A stretch of DNA of 64,000 bases from JBGOTP01 sp963717075 (lineage in GTDB: Bacteria; Acidobacteriota; Vicinamibacteria; Vicinamibacterales; CAVVIG01): positions 124,001-188,000 of the forward strand of contig CAVQVI010000016.1 in NCBI GenBank assembly GCA_963717075.1, read 5' to 3'. The notes under the pieces are model-generated. The model had not been told where the DNA came from. It saw only the letters and a list, made by a program, of their open reading frames with translations, and searched no databases. Positions 1 to 8,848 of the stretch are shown here, one piece after another. Numbering within the stretch: the first letter of the stretch is position 1; every line of letters starts with the position of its first letter. Made by a program: the position numbers and the translations under genes.

Positions 1-128
1 TTCCTGATCGGCGAGCGATTCATGGGGGCCGTGGATCCAGGACGCGCGCTCGAAGAACTGTTGCGCGAAGCAGGTGCGCGAAAGCCGAACGACCGCAGGG
101 CACGACAGGCCGTGGGGCGTGCGCCTGA
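1..128 (+). CDS. trpC: Indole-3-glycerol phosphate synthase, C-terminal end only (partial)
   Basis: The first codons read FLIGERFMGAVDPGRALEEL, which matches the last helix of TrpC (the usual FLIGE..M...DPG..L..L ending). TrpC closes the indole ring in tryptophan synthesis, and trpF and trpB follow directly, so context agrees. The gene starts before the window. In the literal frame no stop occurs until 379-381, about 250 bases inside trpF, which is unlikely. The +2 frame has TGA at 126-128, overlapping the trpF ATG (TGATG), so one missing or extra base between about 65 and 125 would give a normal coupled junction. The end given here is that inferred stop. Confidence 0.6.
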   Translation, partial: PDRRAIHGGRGSRTRARRTVARSRCAKAERPQGTTGRGACA

Positions 129-808
129 TGCTGGTCAAGATTTGCGGCATCACGCGTCTGCAGGATGCGGAGGCAGCCGTCGCGCTCGGCGCACGAGCGA
201 TAGGCTTCGTGCTGTGGCCGCAAAGCCCTCGGTACGTGGATCGCGAGAACGCACGAGCAATCGCGGAAGCGCTGCCGGAAGGCGTCATGAAGGTGGGGGT
301 CTTCGTGAATCAGCCTGTCGCGTGGCTGAACGAGACAGCCGCTCTGATGGGGCTGACAGACATCCAGCTGCACGGCGATGAAACGCGGGAGTTCGCGGCA
401 CAGATGACGCGTCCAGTGATCAAGGCGACGACCCTGTGCGAGGGAGCGCCGTCGATCGAGAGCTGGCCGGCGGAGACCATGTGGCTGGTCGACGCGCACG
501 ACCCGGTTCGCCGCGGCGGGACCGGGTCGACGGGCGACTGGTCGGCCGCGGCGGCGCTCGCGCGGCGGCACCGCGTGTGGCTGGCGGGCGGTTTGACGCC
601 TGACAACGTCGGGGATGCGGTCACCCTGGTGCGCCCGTTCGGCATCGACGTGTCCTCGGGTGTCGAGAGCGCGCCAGGCGTGAAAGACCACGACAAGCTG
701 AAAGCGTTCTTCGACGCCATCGCGACAGCGGAGCGCGAGAGTCTACGCTCGAGCGCGGAGCCATTGGCGCGCGGGGGTGGGGCCCCGCGCGCAGGTGTAG
801 AAAAGTGA
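128..808 (+). CDS. trpF: Phosphoribosylanthranilate isomerase
   Basis: It converts phosphoribosylanthranilate to CdRP, the step before TrpC. The start ATG at 128 puts the KICGIT motif (catalytic Cys) at residues 4-9, as in the family; an in-frame GTG at 74 would add 18 unlikely residues. Further family marks are QLHGDE, LVDAHDPVRRGGTG with the general-acid Asp, LAGGLTPDNV and the phosphate-binding GIDVSSGVE near residue 180. The body is normal length, with about 25 extra charged residues at the C-terminus. Its TGA overlaps the trpB GTG (GTGA at 805-808), which suggests translational coupling. Confidence 0.93.
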   Translation: MLVKICGITRLQDAEAAVALGARAIGFVLWPQSPRYVDRENARAIAEALPEGVMKVGVFVNQPVAWLNETAALMGLTDIQLHGDETREFAAQMTRPVIKATTLCEGAPSIESWPAETMWLVDAHDPVRRGGTGSTGDWSAAAALARRHRVWLAGGLTPDNVGDAVTLVRPFGIDVSSGVESAPGVKDHDKLKAFFDAIATAERESLRSSAEPLARGGGAPRAGVEK

Positions 809-2002
809 TCACGAGACGCGATCCCGATGCGCGCGGCTACTTCGGCGAATTTGGCGGACGCTTCGTTCCGGAGACGCTCGTCGAGCCGGTCGAGACGCTC
901 GAACGCGCGTATTACGCGGCGCGCGACGATGTGTCGTTTCACCTCGAGCTCGATCGGCTCCTGAAACACTACGTCGGAAGGCCCACTCCGACGTGGGAAG
1001 CGGCGAGACTGACCGAGTCGGCCGGTGGCGCCCGCATCTTTCTCAAGCGCGAGGACCTGACGCATACCGGCGCGCACAAGATCAACAACGCGCTGGGACA
1101 GGCGTTGCTGGCGGTCCGGATGGGCAAGCGGCGGATTGTGGCCGAGACCGGGGCCGGGCAGCACGGCGTCGCCGACGGCGACGGCCTGTGCGCTGCTCGG
1201 GCTCGAGTGTCACATCTATATGGGCACCGATGACATGGAACGTCAGGCGCTCAACGTCTTCCGCATGCGGCTGCTCGGAGCGAAAGTCGTGGGCGTGGAT
1301 GCCGGGAGCCGCACGCTGAAGGACGCGATTAACGAAGCGATGCGCGACTGGGTCACGAACGTGAACGAGACATACTACCTCCTGGGATCGGTGCTTGGCC
1401 CGCATCCCTATCCGCTGATGGTGCGCGAGTTTCAATCGGTGATTGGACGGGAAGCGCGCGCGCAGATGATCGAGCTGACGGGCCGGCTCCCAGACGCCAT
1501 CGTGGCGTGCGTGGGTGGCGGCAGCAACGCCATGGGGATCTTCGACGCGTTCATTGACGATGCGAGCGTGCGGCTGGTGGGTGTTGAGGCCGGCGGGGAG
1601 GCGATCGTCCGCGGGCGGCATGCCGCACGATTTGCCGGCGGCACGGCGGGTGTGCTGCAAGGCACTCGGACGTTCGTGCTGCAGGACGACCACGGGAACA
1701 TCGAGCTCACCCATTCCATTTCCGCCGGATTGGACTATGCGGCAATCGGCCCCGAACACGCGTGGCTGCGGGGCATGGGACGCGCGGAGTACGTCCATGT
1801 AGACGATGGTGAGGCGCTGGCTGCGTTTCAGACGCTCGCCCGGCTGGAAGGCATCCTGCCCGCGCTGGAGTCGTCGCACGCCATTGCGTACGCGCAGCCC
1901 CTCGCGCGCGAACTCGGCTCCTCGAAAACCGTCCTGGTGAATCTGTCTGGCCGTGGAGACAAGGACGTACATACGGTGGAGAAACGCCTTGCCTCGACGT
2001 AG
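805..2002 (+). CDS. trpB: Tryptophan synthase beta chain (with one frameshift)
   Basis: This is the PLP enzyme that joins indole to serine. The GTG start at 805 is followed by GYFGEFGGRFVPE, and the PLP lysine is in GAHKINNALGQ (K92). The first frame runs to 1233, but homology leaves it after GQHGVA. From there it continues in the +2 frame as TATACALLGLECHIYMG and runs to the stop at 2002, with the phosphate loop GGGSNAMG intact. One extra G at about 1174 explains the break. No other damage is visible and the whole length is normal for TrpB, so I read it as one gene with a probable sequence error. A true mutation cannot be excluded. Confidence 0.9.
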
Positions 2003-2043
2003 AGGAGCTCATCGGTTGTGTCTTCCAGGTCAACGGTGAAGAG

Positions 2044-2856
2044 GTGAACGTGCGCCGCATCGAACGGACGTTTGCTCGCCTGAGGGCCGAAGGACAGCCG
2101 GGGCTCGTCACGTTCGTGACTGCTGGCGACCCCGATCTGCCGAGATCGGCCGAAATCCTCAGAGCGCTCGATCGCGCGGGCGCCGATGTTCTCGAACTTG
2201 GCGTGCCGTTCTCCGATCCGCTGGCCGACGGCCCGGTCATCCAGCGGGCGACCGAGCGCGCCCTGGCCGCAGGCAGCAACCTGCGTGCGTCGCTGTCGCT
2301 CGTCGAGCAGGTGCGAGGAGAGGTCAAGGCCCCGATCGTCCTGTTCAGCTACGCGAACCCGCTCCTGAAGATGGGGATTCCGGAGTTTGCCCGCCGCGCC
2401 GCCGCGGCGGGCGTCGATGGCGTGCTCGCGCTCGATCTGCCCATCGAAGAGGCGGGCGACTTCCGTGCGACGCTGGCATCGGCCGGGGTCGACACGATCT
2501 TTCTCCTGAGTCCGACGACCACCGACGAACGAATTCAAAAAGCGGCAGAACTCGGTCGCGGATTCCTGTATGGCATCTCCCGGCTCGGGGTCACTGGTGC
2601 ACGAGATCGCGTCGCGATCGGCGCGAGCGAGCTCGTGCGTCGGATTCGCGCGCACACGACGTTGCCGATTGCACTGGGCTTCGGCATCTCGCGTCCCGAG
2701 CACGTGGCCGAGGTGGGTGCGTACGCCGACGCCGCGGTCGTGGGCAGCGCCCTCGTATCACTCATTGCCGAGGCGAGCGGATCCCCTCGGCTCATCGAGC
2801 GGGTTGAAGACTACGTGCGCTCACTGAAGGGCGCCTGTCTGATCCCGCGGGCATAA
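2044..2856 (+). CDS. trpA: Tryptophan synthase alpha chain
   Basis: It cleaves indole-3-glycerol phosphate and channels indole to TrpB. It is a TIM barrel of 270 residues, normal length. The catalytic Glu is E51 in LELGVPFSDPLADGP and the catalytic Asp is D62 in the same motif. FLLSPTTTDERI, YGISRLGVTG and the phosphate-binding GFGIS and VVGSAL strands are in place. The start is GTG at 2044 after a purine-rich stretch; no earlier start fits. It lies 41 bases after trpB and 5 bases before the chorismate mutase gene, so it is part of the same transcription unit. Confidence 0.95.
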   Translation: MNVRRIERTFARLRAEGQPGLVTFVTAGDPDLPRSAEILRALDRAGADVLELGVPFSDPLADGPVIQRATERALAAGSNLRASLSLVEQVRGEVKAPIVLFSYANPLLKMGIPEFARRAAAAGVDGVLALDLPIEEAGDFRATLASAGVDTIFLLSPTTTDERIQKAAELGRGFLYGISRLGVTGARDRVAIGASELVRRIRAHTTLPIALGFGISRPEHVAEVGAYADAAVVGSALVSLIAEASGSPRLIERVEDYVRSLKGACLIPRA

Positions 2857-2861
2857 CTCAC

Positions 2862-3161
2862 ATGGCGACGCTCGACGACTTGCGACGAGACATCGACCGC
2901 GTGGACGAGGTGCTGGTGCGATTGCTCAACGAGCGCGCCCGATGCGTCTGTGCGGTCGGCGAGTTGAAGAAGGCCCAGGGCATCGAGGTGTACCAGCCGG
3001 ACCGCGAAAAAGAGGTGCTCACGCACGTGCGGACGATTGCAGGGGAGGGACCGTTGGGCGCCGACGCGATTGCGAGGTTGTTCGAGCGAATTATCGACGA
3101 AGCGCGACGACTCGAACGGCGTGTGGTGCACGGGGAGATGGAGGCGGGGAAGAACGGTTGA
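2862..3161 (+). CDS. Chorismate mutase, AroQ type
   Basis: A 99-residue all-helical chorismate mutase that turns chorismate into prephenate for Phe and Tyr. Family marks are LRRDIDRVDEVLVRLLNERA (first helix with the active-site Arg), the VGELKK lysine, and YQPDREKEVL with the Asp-Arg-Glu trio. The C-terminal helix ends IDEARRLER. It starts 5 bases after the trpA stop and is followed by DAHP synthase and prephenate dehydrogenase, so the operon joins the Trp and Tyr/Phe branches. Confidence 0.9.
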   Translation: MATLDDLRRDIDRVDEVLVRLLNERARCVCAVGELKKAQGIEVYQPDREKEVLTHVRTIAGEGPLGADAIARLFERIIDEARRLERRVVHGEMEAGKNG

Positions 3162-3237
3162 AGGTTCGAACGCAGAAGTTGGGGCTTGGACGTCGGACGT
3201 CAATTCTGGAACGTGCTCGGGGAGGGAAGTAGGACTC

Positions 3238-4285
3238 ATGGTTGTCGTCATGCAGGAGCGAGCGAGCGAGGAGCAGATCGAGCTCGTTGTGGCGCGCCTG
3301 GTACAAATGGGGATGGACGTGCATCGCTCCACTGGCGCGACGCGAACCGTTCTGGGCGTGGTCGGACAGAACCGTCCGGACCCGGGCACGATTCAGATTG
3401 CTCGATGGCGTGCAGGAAGTCGTGCGCATATCGGAGCCGTACAAACTGGCGAGCCGCACGTTCAAGCGGACAATAGCGTCGTCACCGTCGGCGACGTTCG
3501 CATCGGCGGCGATGAAGTCATCGTCATGGCCGGGCCCTGCTCGGCGGAAAACGAGACGCAGGTACGAGTCACGGCTGCCGCGGTCCGGCGGGCGGGGGCA
3601 AAGGTGTTTCGGGGAGGCGCGTTCAAGCCTCGGAGCTCCCCGTACAGCTTCCAGGGCCTGGGCGAAGAAGGGCTGCGACTGCTGCGCGAGGCGAGCAGCG
3701 CCGAGGGGATGGCGCTCGTCTCCGAGGTGATGGACGTCAGCCAGATCGCACTCGTCGACAGGTACTGCGACATCTTTCAGGTCGGTGCCCGCAACATGCA
3801 GAACTACACGCTGTTGCGCGAGCTTGGGCACGCCCGAAAACCCGTGCTGCTGAAGCGCGGACTGATGGCGACCATCGAAGAGTGGCTGCTGTCGGCCGAG
3901 TACGTGCTGAGCGGCGGCAACAGCGAAGTGATTCTCTGCGAGCGCGGCATTCGGACGTTCGAGACGGCCACGCGAAATACGTTCGATGTGTCCGCCATCC
4001 CGGTCGTCAAGAAACTGAGTCATCTGCCGGTCATCGCCGATCCGAGCCACGGCGCCGGGCGCCGCGACATGGTGGCGCCCATGGCCCGCGCGGCGGTCGC
4101 CGCCGGCGCCGACGGCCTGCTCGATCGAAGTGCACAATGACCCCGATCGCGCGCTGAGCGACGGCGCCCAGTCGATGTTCCCGCCGCAATTCGACCGCCT
4201 CATGGCCGAACTGCGGATCATCGCCCCCGCCATCGGCCGCAGTATCTGCGTCGAGCCGGCAGTGCGAAGGGGATGGGGATCGTGA
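3238..4285 (+). CDS. aroF: 3-deoxy-7-phosphoheptulonate (DAHP) synthase with N-terminal ferredoxin-like domain (three frame breaks)
   Basis: It catalyses the first step of the shikimate pathway. The ATG at 3238 opens a ferredoxin-like regulatory domain (MVVVMQERASEEQIE), as in the Thermotoga-type enzyme, followed by the barrel with MAGPCSAENE, FKPRSSPYSFQG, QVGARNMQNY and IADPSHGAG. The frame leaves homology near 3399, runs in the +2 frame through LLDGVQEVVRISEPYKLASR and returns near 3464. A third extra base at about 4123 cuts the frame at 4140. Past it the other frame carries the normal end (IEVHNDPDRALSDGAQS) to the TGA at 4283-4285. With these three single-base changes undone the protein is complete. 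The chorismate mutase just upstream may work with it as a regulatory pair. Confidence 0.88.
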
Positions 4286-4380
4286 GAAGCATGAGAATCG
4301 CACATTGCCGATCGCAAATGGCACATTGGAGAGGCACCCAATCTGCGATGTCCGATCTCCGATTTCCGATGAGCGTTCTT
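4286..4380. repeat. Low-complexity CGAT-rich leader before tyrA
   Basis: The stretch contains short near-repeats: CACATTG twice (about 4301 and 4322), and a run of TCCGAT units around 4349-4372 (GTCCGATCTCCGATTTCCGAT). It separates aroF from tyrA and may be untranslated. Nothing else is recognised in it. Confidence 0.35.
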
Positions 4381-5270
4381 TGACGATCTTACCTGTCATC
4401 CAACCAGGGCGTCCTGTTGAACCCCGGACGCCTGTCTTTGCCAAAATCGGTGTCGTCGGTCTGGGGCTGATCGGCGGTTCGATTGCGCTGGCGGCGCGTG
4501 AGCTCTGGCCGACGTCGCTAGTGATTGGCGTGGACAACAAGGATGTGCTCGAGACGGCCATGCGGTTGCACGCCATCGATGTCGCAGCCGACGATCTCAT
4601 CGTGCTCGCGGAAGCCGATCTCGTGATTCTGGCTGCTCCCGTTCGACAGAACCTCGCGATTCTCGAGGAACTCGACGAAAACGTCCGCACGCCCGCGGTC
4701 GTCACCGACGTCGGGAGCACGAAGCGGGCCATCGTGCAGGCGGCGCGCGGCCTTCCGCCGCGATTGACGTTTGTCGGCGGTCATCCGCTTGGTGGTTCGG
4801 CGGCGAGCGGCCTGGAGCACGCGCGGCCCGACCTTTTCAAGGGGCGCCCATGGCTCTTCACGTCGTCCGGGGAGGCGGGCGGAGAAGCTGTCGAGAAGCT
4901 CCTGGCGTTTGCCGAGGCGCTGGGCGCGGCACCCCGACTCATCGGGGTGGACGCGCACGATCGACTCCTTGCATTCTTGAGCCACCTCCCGCAGCTGACG
5001 GCCAGCGCGCTCATGCAGACCGTCGGAGAGGCCGTGGGCGAGGAGGACCTTGCGCTTGCCGGCCGCGGATTGGTGGATACCACGCGGCTCGCTTCGAGCC
5101 CGGCGGAGATCTGGAAGGATATCGCGACAACCAACGCGGATGAAATCGGCGTGGCCCTTGATACACTTATCACCCTTCTGCAGGAACTGCGCGACGACCT
5201 GATGGAGGGCAATCGGCTGACGGAAGTCTTCCAGATCGCCGCACGATGGCGCGAACGCCTGACCAGATAG
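4305..5270 (+). CDS. tyrA: Prephenate dehydrogenase
   Basis: It oxidises prephenate to 4-hydroxyphenylpyruvate for tyrosine. The Rossmann NAD motif GVVGLGLIGGSIALAA is at about residue 49 of the longest frame. GGHPLGGS carries the substrate-binding His, and HDRLLAFLSHLPQL gives the second conserved His helix. TyrA proteins usually have the GxGxxG motif near residue 10, so the true start is probably later than the TTG at 4305; a TTG at 4380 is one candidate and no ATG is well placed. The 45 extra N-terminal codons are translated from repeat-like DNA (see the entry at 4286). No ACT domain is seen. Confidence 0.88.
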   Translation: MPIANGTLERHPICDVRSPISDERSLTILPVIQPGRPVEPRTPVFAKIGVVGLGLIGGSIALAARELWPTSLVIGVDNKDVLETAMRLHAIDVAADDLIVLAEADLVILAAPVRQNLAILEELDENVRTPAVVTDVGSTKRAIVQAARGLPPRLTFVGGHPLGGSAASGLEHARPDLFKGRPWLFTSSGEAGGEAVEKLLAFAEALGAAPRLIGVDAHDRLLAFLSHLPQLTASALMQTVGEAVGEEDLALAGRGLVDTTRLASSPAEIWKDIATTNADEIGVALDTLITLLQELRDDLMEGNRLTEVFQIAARWRERLTR

Positions 5271-5292
5271 GTCGGACTATAATTCCGAAACT

Positions 5293-5988
5293 ATGAACAA
5301 GGTGCTTCGCGACGCGGCGGCTGCCATCGCGCTCGTTCCGGACGGCGCAACGATCCTCATGGGCGGCTTCGGGCTCTGCGGCATTCCGGAAAACCTCATC
5401 CAGGGGCTGCACGCGCGCGGAACGAAGGATCTGACGCTCATCAGCAACAACGCCGGCATCGACGACTTCGGCATCGGCATCCTCCTGAAGTCGCGGCAAG
5501 TCAGGAAGATGATCGCGACCTATGTCGGTGAGAACAAGGAATTCGAGCGGCAGTTCCTGGCCAAGGAGATCGACGTCGAGCTCATCCCGCAAGGAACCTT
5601 TTCGGAGCGGATCCGCGCGGCGGGCGCCGGCATTGGCGGCTTCTTCACGCCGACCGGCTACGGAACGGTGGTCGCCGAAGGGAAGGAAACACGCATCATC
5701 GACGGCAAGCCCTACGTGCTCGAGATGCCTCTACGAGCCGACTTCGCGTTTGTGCGTGCCTGGAAGGGTGACCGCGTTGGCAACCTGACGTACCGCCGAA
5801 CGGCGCGAAACTTCAATCCGATGATGGCGACGGCCGCGCGCATCACGATCGCGGAAGTCGACCATCTCGTGGAACCTGGCGAGATCGACCCGGATCACGT
5901 CGTGACGCCAGGAATCTTCGTGACGCATCTCTTCAAGGGCGAGAAGTACGAGAAGCGCATCGAACGGCGCGTGGTGCGACCCGATTAG
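5293..5988 (+). CDS. scoA: 3-oxoacid CoA-transferase subunit A
   Basis: A 231-residue alpha subunit of a succinyl-CoA:acetoacetate type CoA-transferase. The N-terminal glycine-rich motif GGFGLCGIPENLI and the ISNNAGIDDFGIG and GGFFTPTGYGT segments are typical. The ATG at 5293 lies 22 bases past the tyrA stop. The beta subunit begins 11 bases downstream, and a thiolase follows. Together they would exchange CoA onto acetoacetate and cleave acetoacetyl-CoA, feeding ketone-body or fatty-acid carbon into acetyl-CoA. Confidence 0.93.
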   Translation: MNKVLRDAAAAIALVPDGATILMGGFGLCGIPENLIQGLHARGTKDLTLISNNAGIDDFGIGILLKSRQVRKMIATYVGENKEFERQFLAKEIDVELIPQGTFSERIRAAGAGIGGFFTPTGYGTVVAEGKETRIIDGKPYVLEMPLRADFAFVRAWKGDRVGNLTYRRTARNFNPMMATAARITIAEVDHLVEPGEIDPDHVVTPGIFVTHLFKGEKYEKRIERRVVRPD

Positions 5989-5999
5989 GAGAGCAGGAC

Positions 6000-6648
6000 A
6001 TGGATCTACGCGATCGGATCGTCACGCGAGTCGCGCGTGAGCTGAAGGATGGCGACTACGTGAATCTCGGGATCGGCATGCCGACGCTGGTCGGCAATCA
6101 CATTCCGCCCGGCGTCGACATCACGCTCCACTCCGAGAACGGCCTGCTGGGCGTCGGGCCTTATCCGCGTGAGGCCGAGGTGGACCCCGATCTGATCAAC
6201 GCCGGCAAGGAAACTGTGACCGAACTGCCGGGCAGTTCCTGCTGTCAGCAGCGCGGATTCGTTTGCGATGGTTCGCGGCGGACACATCGACCTCACCGTG
6301 CTCGGCGCGCTGCAGGTCGACAGTGAGGGCAACCTCGCCAACTGGATGATCCCGGGCAAGATGGTCAAAGGTATGGGCGGCGCCATGGATCTCGTCGCCG
6401 GCGCAAAGAAGGTCATCATTGCGATGGAGCACACCACTCGTGATGGCGGCCACAAGATCGTCGAGCGCTGCACGCTGCCCCTGACCGGCCTGAAAGTCGT
6501 CAACATGATCGTGACCGAGATGGCGGTGATCGAGGTGACGCCTGCGGGCCTGGTGCTGCGGGAGATCGCGTCGGATACGACGCTCGAGGCGGTCAAGCGC
6601 GCCACTGGTGCGAGGCTCACCGTCGCGAGCAACGTGGGGTCGTTTTGA
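6000..6648 (+). CDS. scoB: 3-oxoacid CoA-transferase subunit B (one frameshift)
   Basis: This is the beta subunit carrying the catalytic glutamate in HSENGLLGVGP (E46). The first frame is good to ETVTELPGSS near 6235, then turns into nonsense and stops at 6326. The homologous sequence SSADSFAMVRGGHIDL resumes in another frame and runs to the TGA at 6646-6648 with VNMIVTEMAVIEV intact. One extra base at about 6243-6246 explains it. An AGGAGAG ribosome site lies just before the ATG. The stop overlaps the TTG start of the thiolase. Confidence 0.88.
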
Positions 6649-7857
6649 GCGGCGAATTGGACGCGGTGATCCTGAGCGCCTGCCGGACACCGATCGGCAC
6701 GTTTGGCGGATCGCTCAAAGACGTATCGGTGGTGGATCTCGGCGCTATCGTTGTCCGAGAGGCGATCGCGCGCGCCGGAGTGGCGCCAGGTGAGGTGGAC
6801 GACGTGATCCTTGGCTGCGTGCTTCAGGCAGGCGCTGGGATGAACGTCGCTCGCCAGGCGGCGCTGAAGGCAGGTCTTCCGGTCGACGTGCCGGCCGAAA
6901 CCATCAACCGGGTGTGCGGCTCCGGGCTTCAGGCGGTGGCACACGCTGTGGAGGCGATTCGCGTCGGGTACGTCGACACGATAGTCGCCGGCGGTACCGA
7001 GTCGATGTCGAACGCACCGTACCTGCTGAAGAACGCCAGATGGGGCTATCGCATGGGGCACGGCGAGGTCATCGACTCGATGATCCAGGAAGGCCTCACC
7101 TGTGCGATCAACTCGCATCACATGGGCATCACGGCGGAGGAGATCGCGGCTCGGTCCCACATATCGCGAGCCGATCAGGATGCGTTTGCCGCGGAGAGCC
7201 AGAAACGGGCCGGTCGCGCCATTCAGGACGGGAGCTTTGCGTCAGAGATCGTGGCCGTGACGATTCCTCAGAGGAAGGCCGATCCGATCACGGTTGAGGT
7301 CGACGAGTATCCACGGCCTTCGACAACGGCCGAAAAACTGGCGGCGCTCAAGCCGGCGTTCAAGGCGGACGGATCGGTGACGGCGGGCAACGCCTCCGGC
7401 ATCAACGACGGCGCGGCCGCGCTCGTGGTGATGAGTGGGAGCAAGGCACGTCAGTCCGGGAAAGCGCCGCTGGCGCGCATCCTCTCGTATGCGACCGCGG
7501 GCGTCGATCCGGAGGTCATGGGCATGGGTCCCGTCCCCGCCATTCGCAAGGCCCTCGCGAGAGCCGGCCTCGAGATCAGCGACGTCGATTTGTTCGAGTT
7601 GAATGAGGCGTTTGCTGCCCAGGCACTGGCCGTTATCCGCGAGGTGGGTATTGCAACCGGGGAAGGTGAATGTCAACGGCGGAGCGATCGCGCTCGGTCA
7701 TCCGATTGGAGCCAGCGGTGCCCGTGTGCTGACCTCGCTCGTCCATGCGTTGCGCATCAGGGGGCGGCGGTACGGTGTCGCGTCGCTCTGCATGGGCGGG
7801 GGCATGGGGATCGCAATGGTCGTGGAGGGCCTGCGTGAACCTGCTATGCAGGCATGA
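6645..7857 (+). CDS. Acetyl-CoA C-acetyltransferase (thiolase; one frameshift)
   Basis: A type II biosynthetic-like thiolase. The acyl-enzyme Cys is C91 in INRVCGSGLQAV. The first frame includes NEAFAAQALAV, then shifts. The end with the catalytic His (GGAIALGHPIGASG) and the second Cys (LCMGGGMG) sits in the +1 frame ending at 7857, while the literal frame ends at 7838. One extra base near 7648 (in the GTGGGTATTG stretch) restores a normal protein of about 403 residues. The start is TTG at 6645, overlapping the scoB stop; a GTG at 6666 is an alternative. Confidence 0.9.
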
Positions 7858-7875
7858 CGCCTATGCCGTTGGCGC

Positions 7876-8322
7876 GTGCCGCGCTCTGCGGTGACACGTC
7901 GAGCCGTGGACTGCAGGGCTGAGGTGCTCCGTGACATCGTGGCGCACGCGCTCGAGGCGCGGCCGGAGGAATGTTGCGGCGTGCTCATCGGCGCAGGTTC
8001 CGACATCCTCGAGGCCGTCAGAAGCCCGAATCGGTCGACCGCTCCAGATCGGTACGAGATCGACCCCAAGGTGCACATCGACGCACGGCGAGCGGCGCGC
8101 CTTCGCGGACTGAGTGTGCTCGGCTTCTATCACTCCCATCCGCATTCGGCCCCCGAACCATCGCCGGTGGACATCGCCGAGGCTTCGTATCCCGACTCCC
8201 TCTACCTGATTGTGGGACTCGGACAGGATCAAGTGGATGGCGCAGCCGGCGCCCGCCTGTTCAGACTCATGCCAGCCGGTTTCGTGAACGTGCCGTTGGT
8301 GGTGGTGGCCGGCGACCGATGA
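7876..8322 (+). CDS. JAMM/MPN+ metalloprotease (M67 family), Mec/QbsD-like
   Basis: A 148-residue stand-alone JAB domain. The JAMM signature is complete: Glu in ARPEECCG (residues 31-32), HSHPH at 86-90 and SPVD at 96-99. Short bacterial members of this type cleave a sulfur-carrier protein from its product (for example CysO-cysteine) or a ubiquitin-like tail. No ThiS/MoaD-like carrier gene is next to it here, so the substrate is unknown. It lies 18 bases after the thiolase. The first residues are uncertain and a later start is possible. Confidence 0.8.
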   Translation: MPRSAVTRRAVDCRAEVLRDIVAHALEARPEECCGVLIGAGSDILEAVRSPNRSTAPDRYEIDPKVHIDARRAARLRGLSVLGFYHSHPHSAPEPSPVDIAEASYPDSLYLIVGLGQDQVDGAAGARLFRLMPAGFVNVPLVVVAGDR

Positions 8323-8324
8323 CG

Positions 8325-8771
8325 CTATTCTAAGGTGTCGCCAGGGCCCGGCTGCACGACAATGTTCACACCGACCGCGACGGTCTCCTTGTCGCGGTGT
8401 CGCATCGCGAAATACACGCGGATGCGACCGGAGCGCTTGTAGGTGTGCTCGATGGTGTACCGGCGCTTGATCTGACTCTCGCCGGGCGTGTACGGACCAC
8501 AATCGCTGCTGATCTCCGACGCACCGCCGTCGCCCCATTCCCACACAATGGTCGGGCAATAGTATTCCTCGAAATCGTCCGAACCGCCCTCGAGTTCCGC
8601 AGTGAGGACGACGCGCATGGGCGTGATACCAGCGTCGGGTCTGGCCTTGAGTCTGACTTTCGGGCGTCTGGCTTCGGGCGTTTTGTCGCTGCCGGCTTTC
8701 TGGCCAATGAGCACCGTGGAGGTCGCGATCATGAAGGTCACGCACGTGGCCGTGATCCATCTCGTGCGCAT
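8325..8771 (-). CDS. Secreted PKD-like domain protein
   Basis: Read on the minus strand and convergent with the JAMM gene (2-base gap). From the ATG at 8771 the product is 148 residues with a signal peptide (MRTRWITATCVTFMIATSTVL). A single Ig/PKD-type fold follows, with IVWEWGDGG, a Cys pair (about residues 76 and 94) and the closing YTIEHTYKRSGRIRVYF typical of PKD beta-sandwiches. It is presumably periplasmic or surface exposed, and its binding partner is not known. A longer frame start exists at 8825 but adds a charged leader. Confidence 0.6.
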   Translation of the reverse strand: MRTRWITATCVTFMIATSTVLIGQKAGSDKTPEARRPKVRLKARPDAGITPMRVVLTAELEGGSDDFEEYYCPTIVWEWGDGGASEISSDCGPYTPGESQIKRRYTIEHTYKRSGRIRVYFAMRHRDKETVAVGVNIVVQPGPGDTLE

Positions 8772-8848
8772 GTTCGGCCGCCCTCCTTTGTTGTTTATTG
8801 TACGGTCGAGGCTGTCGGCGAACAACCACCTTCAGCGATAATAGCGCG

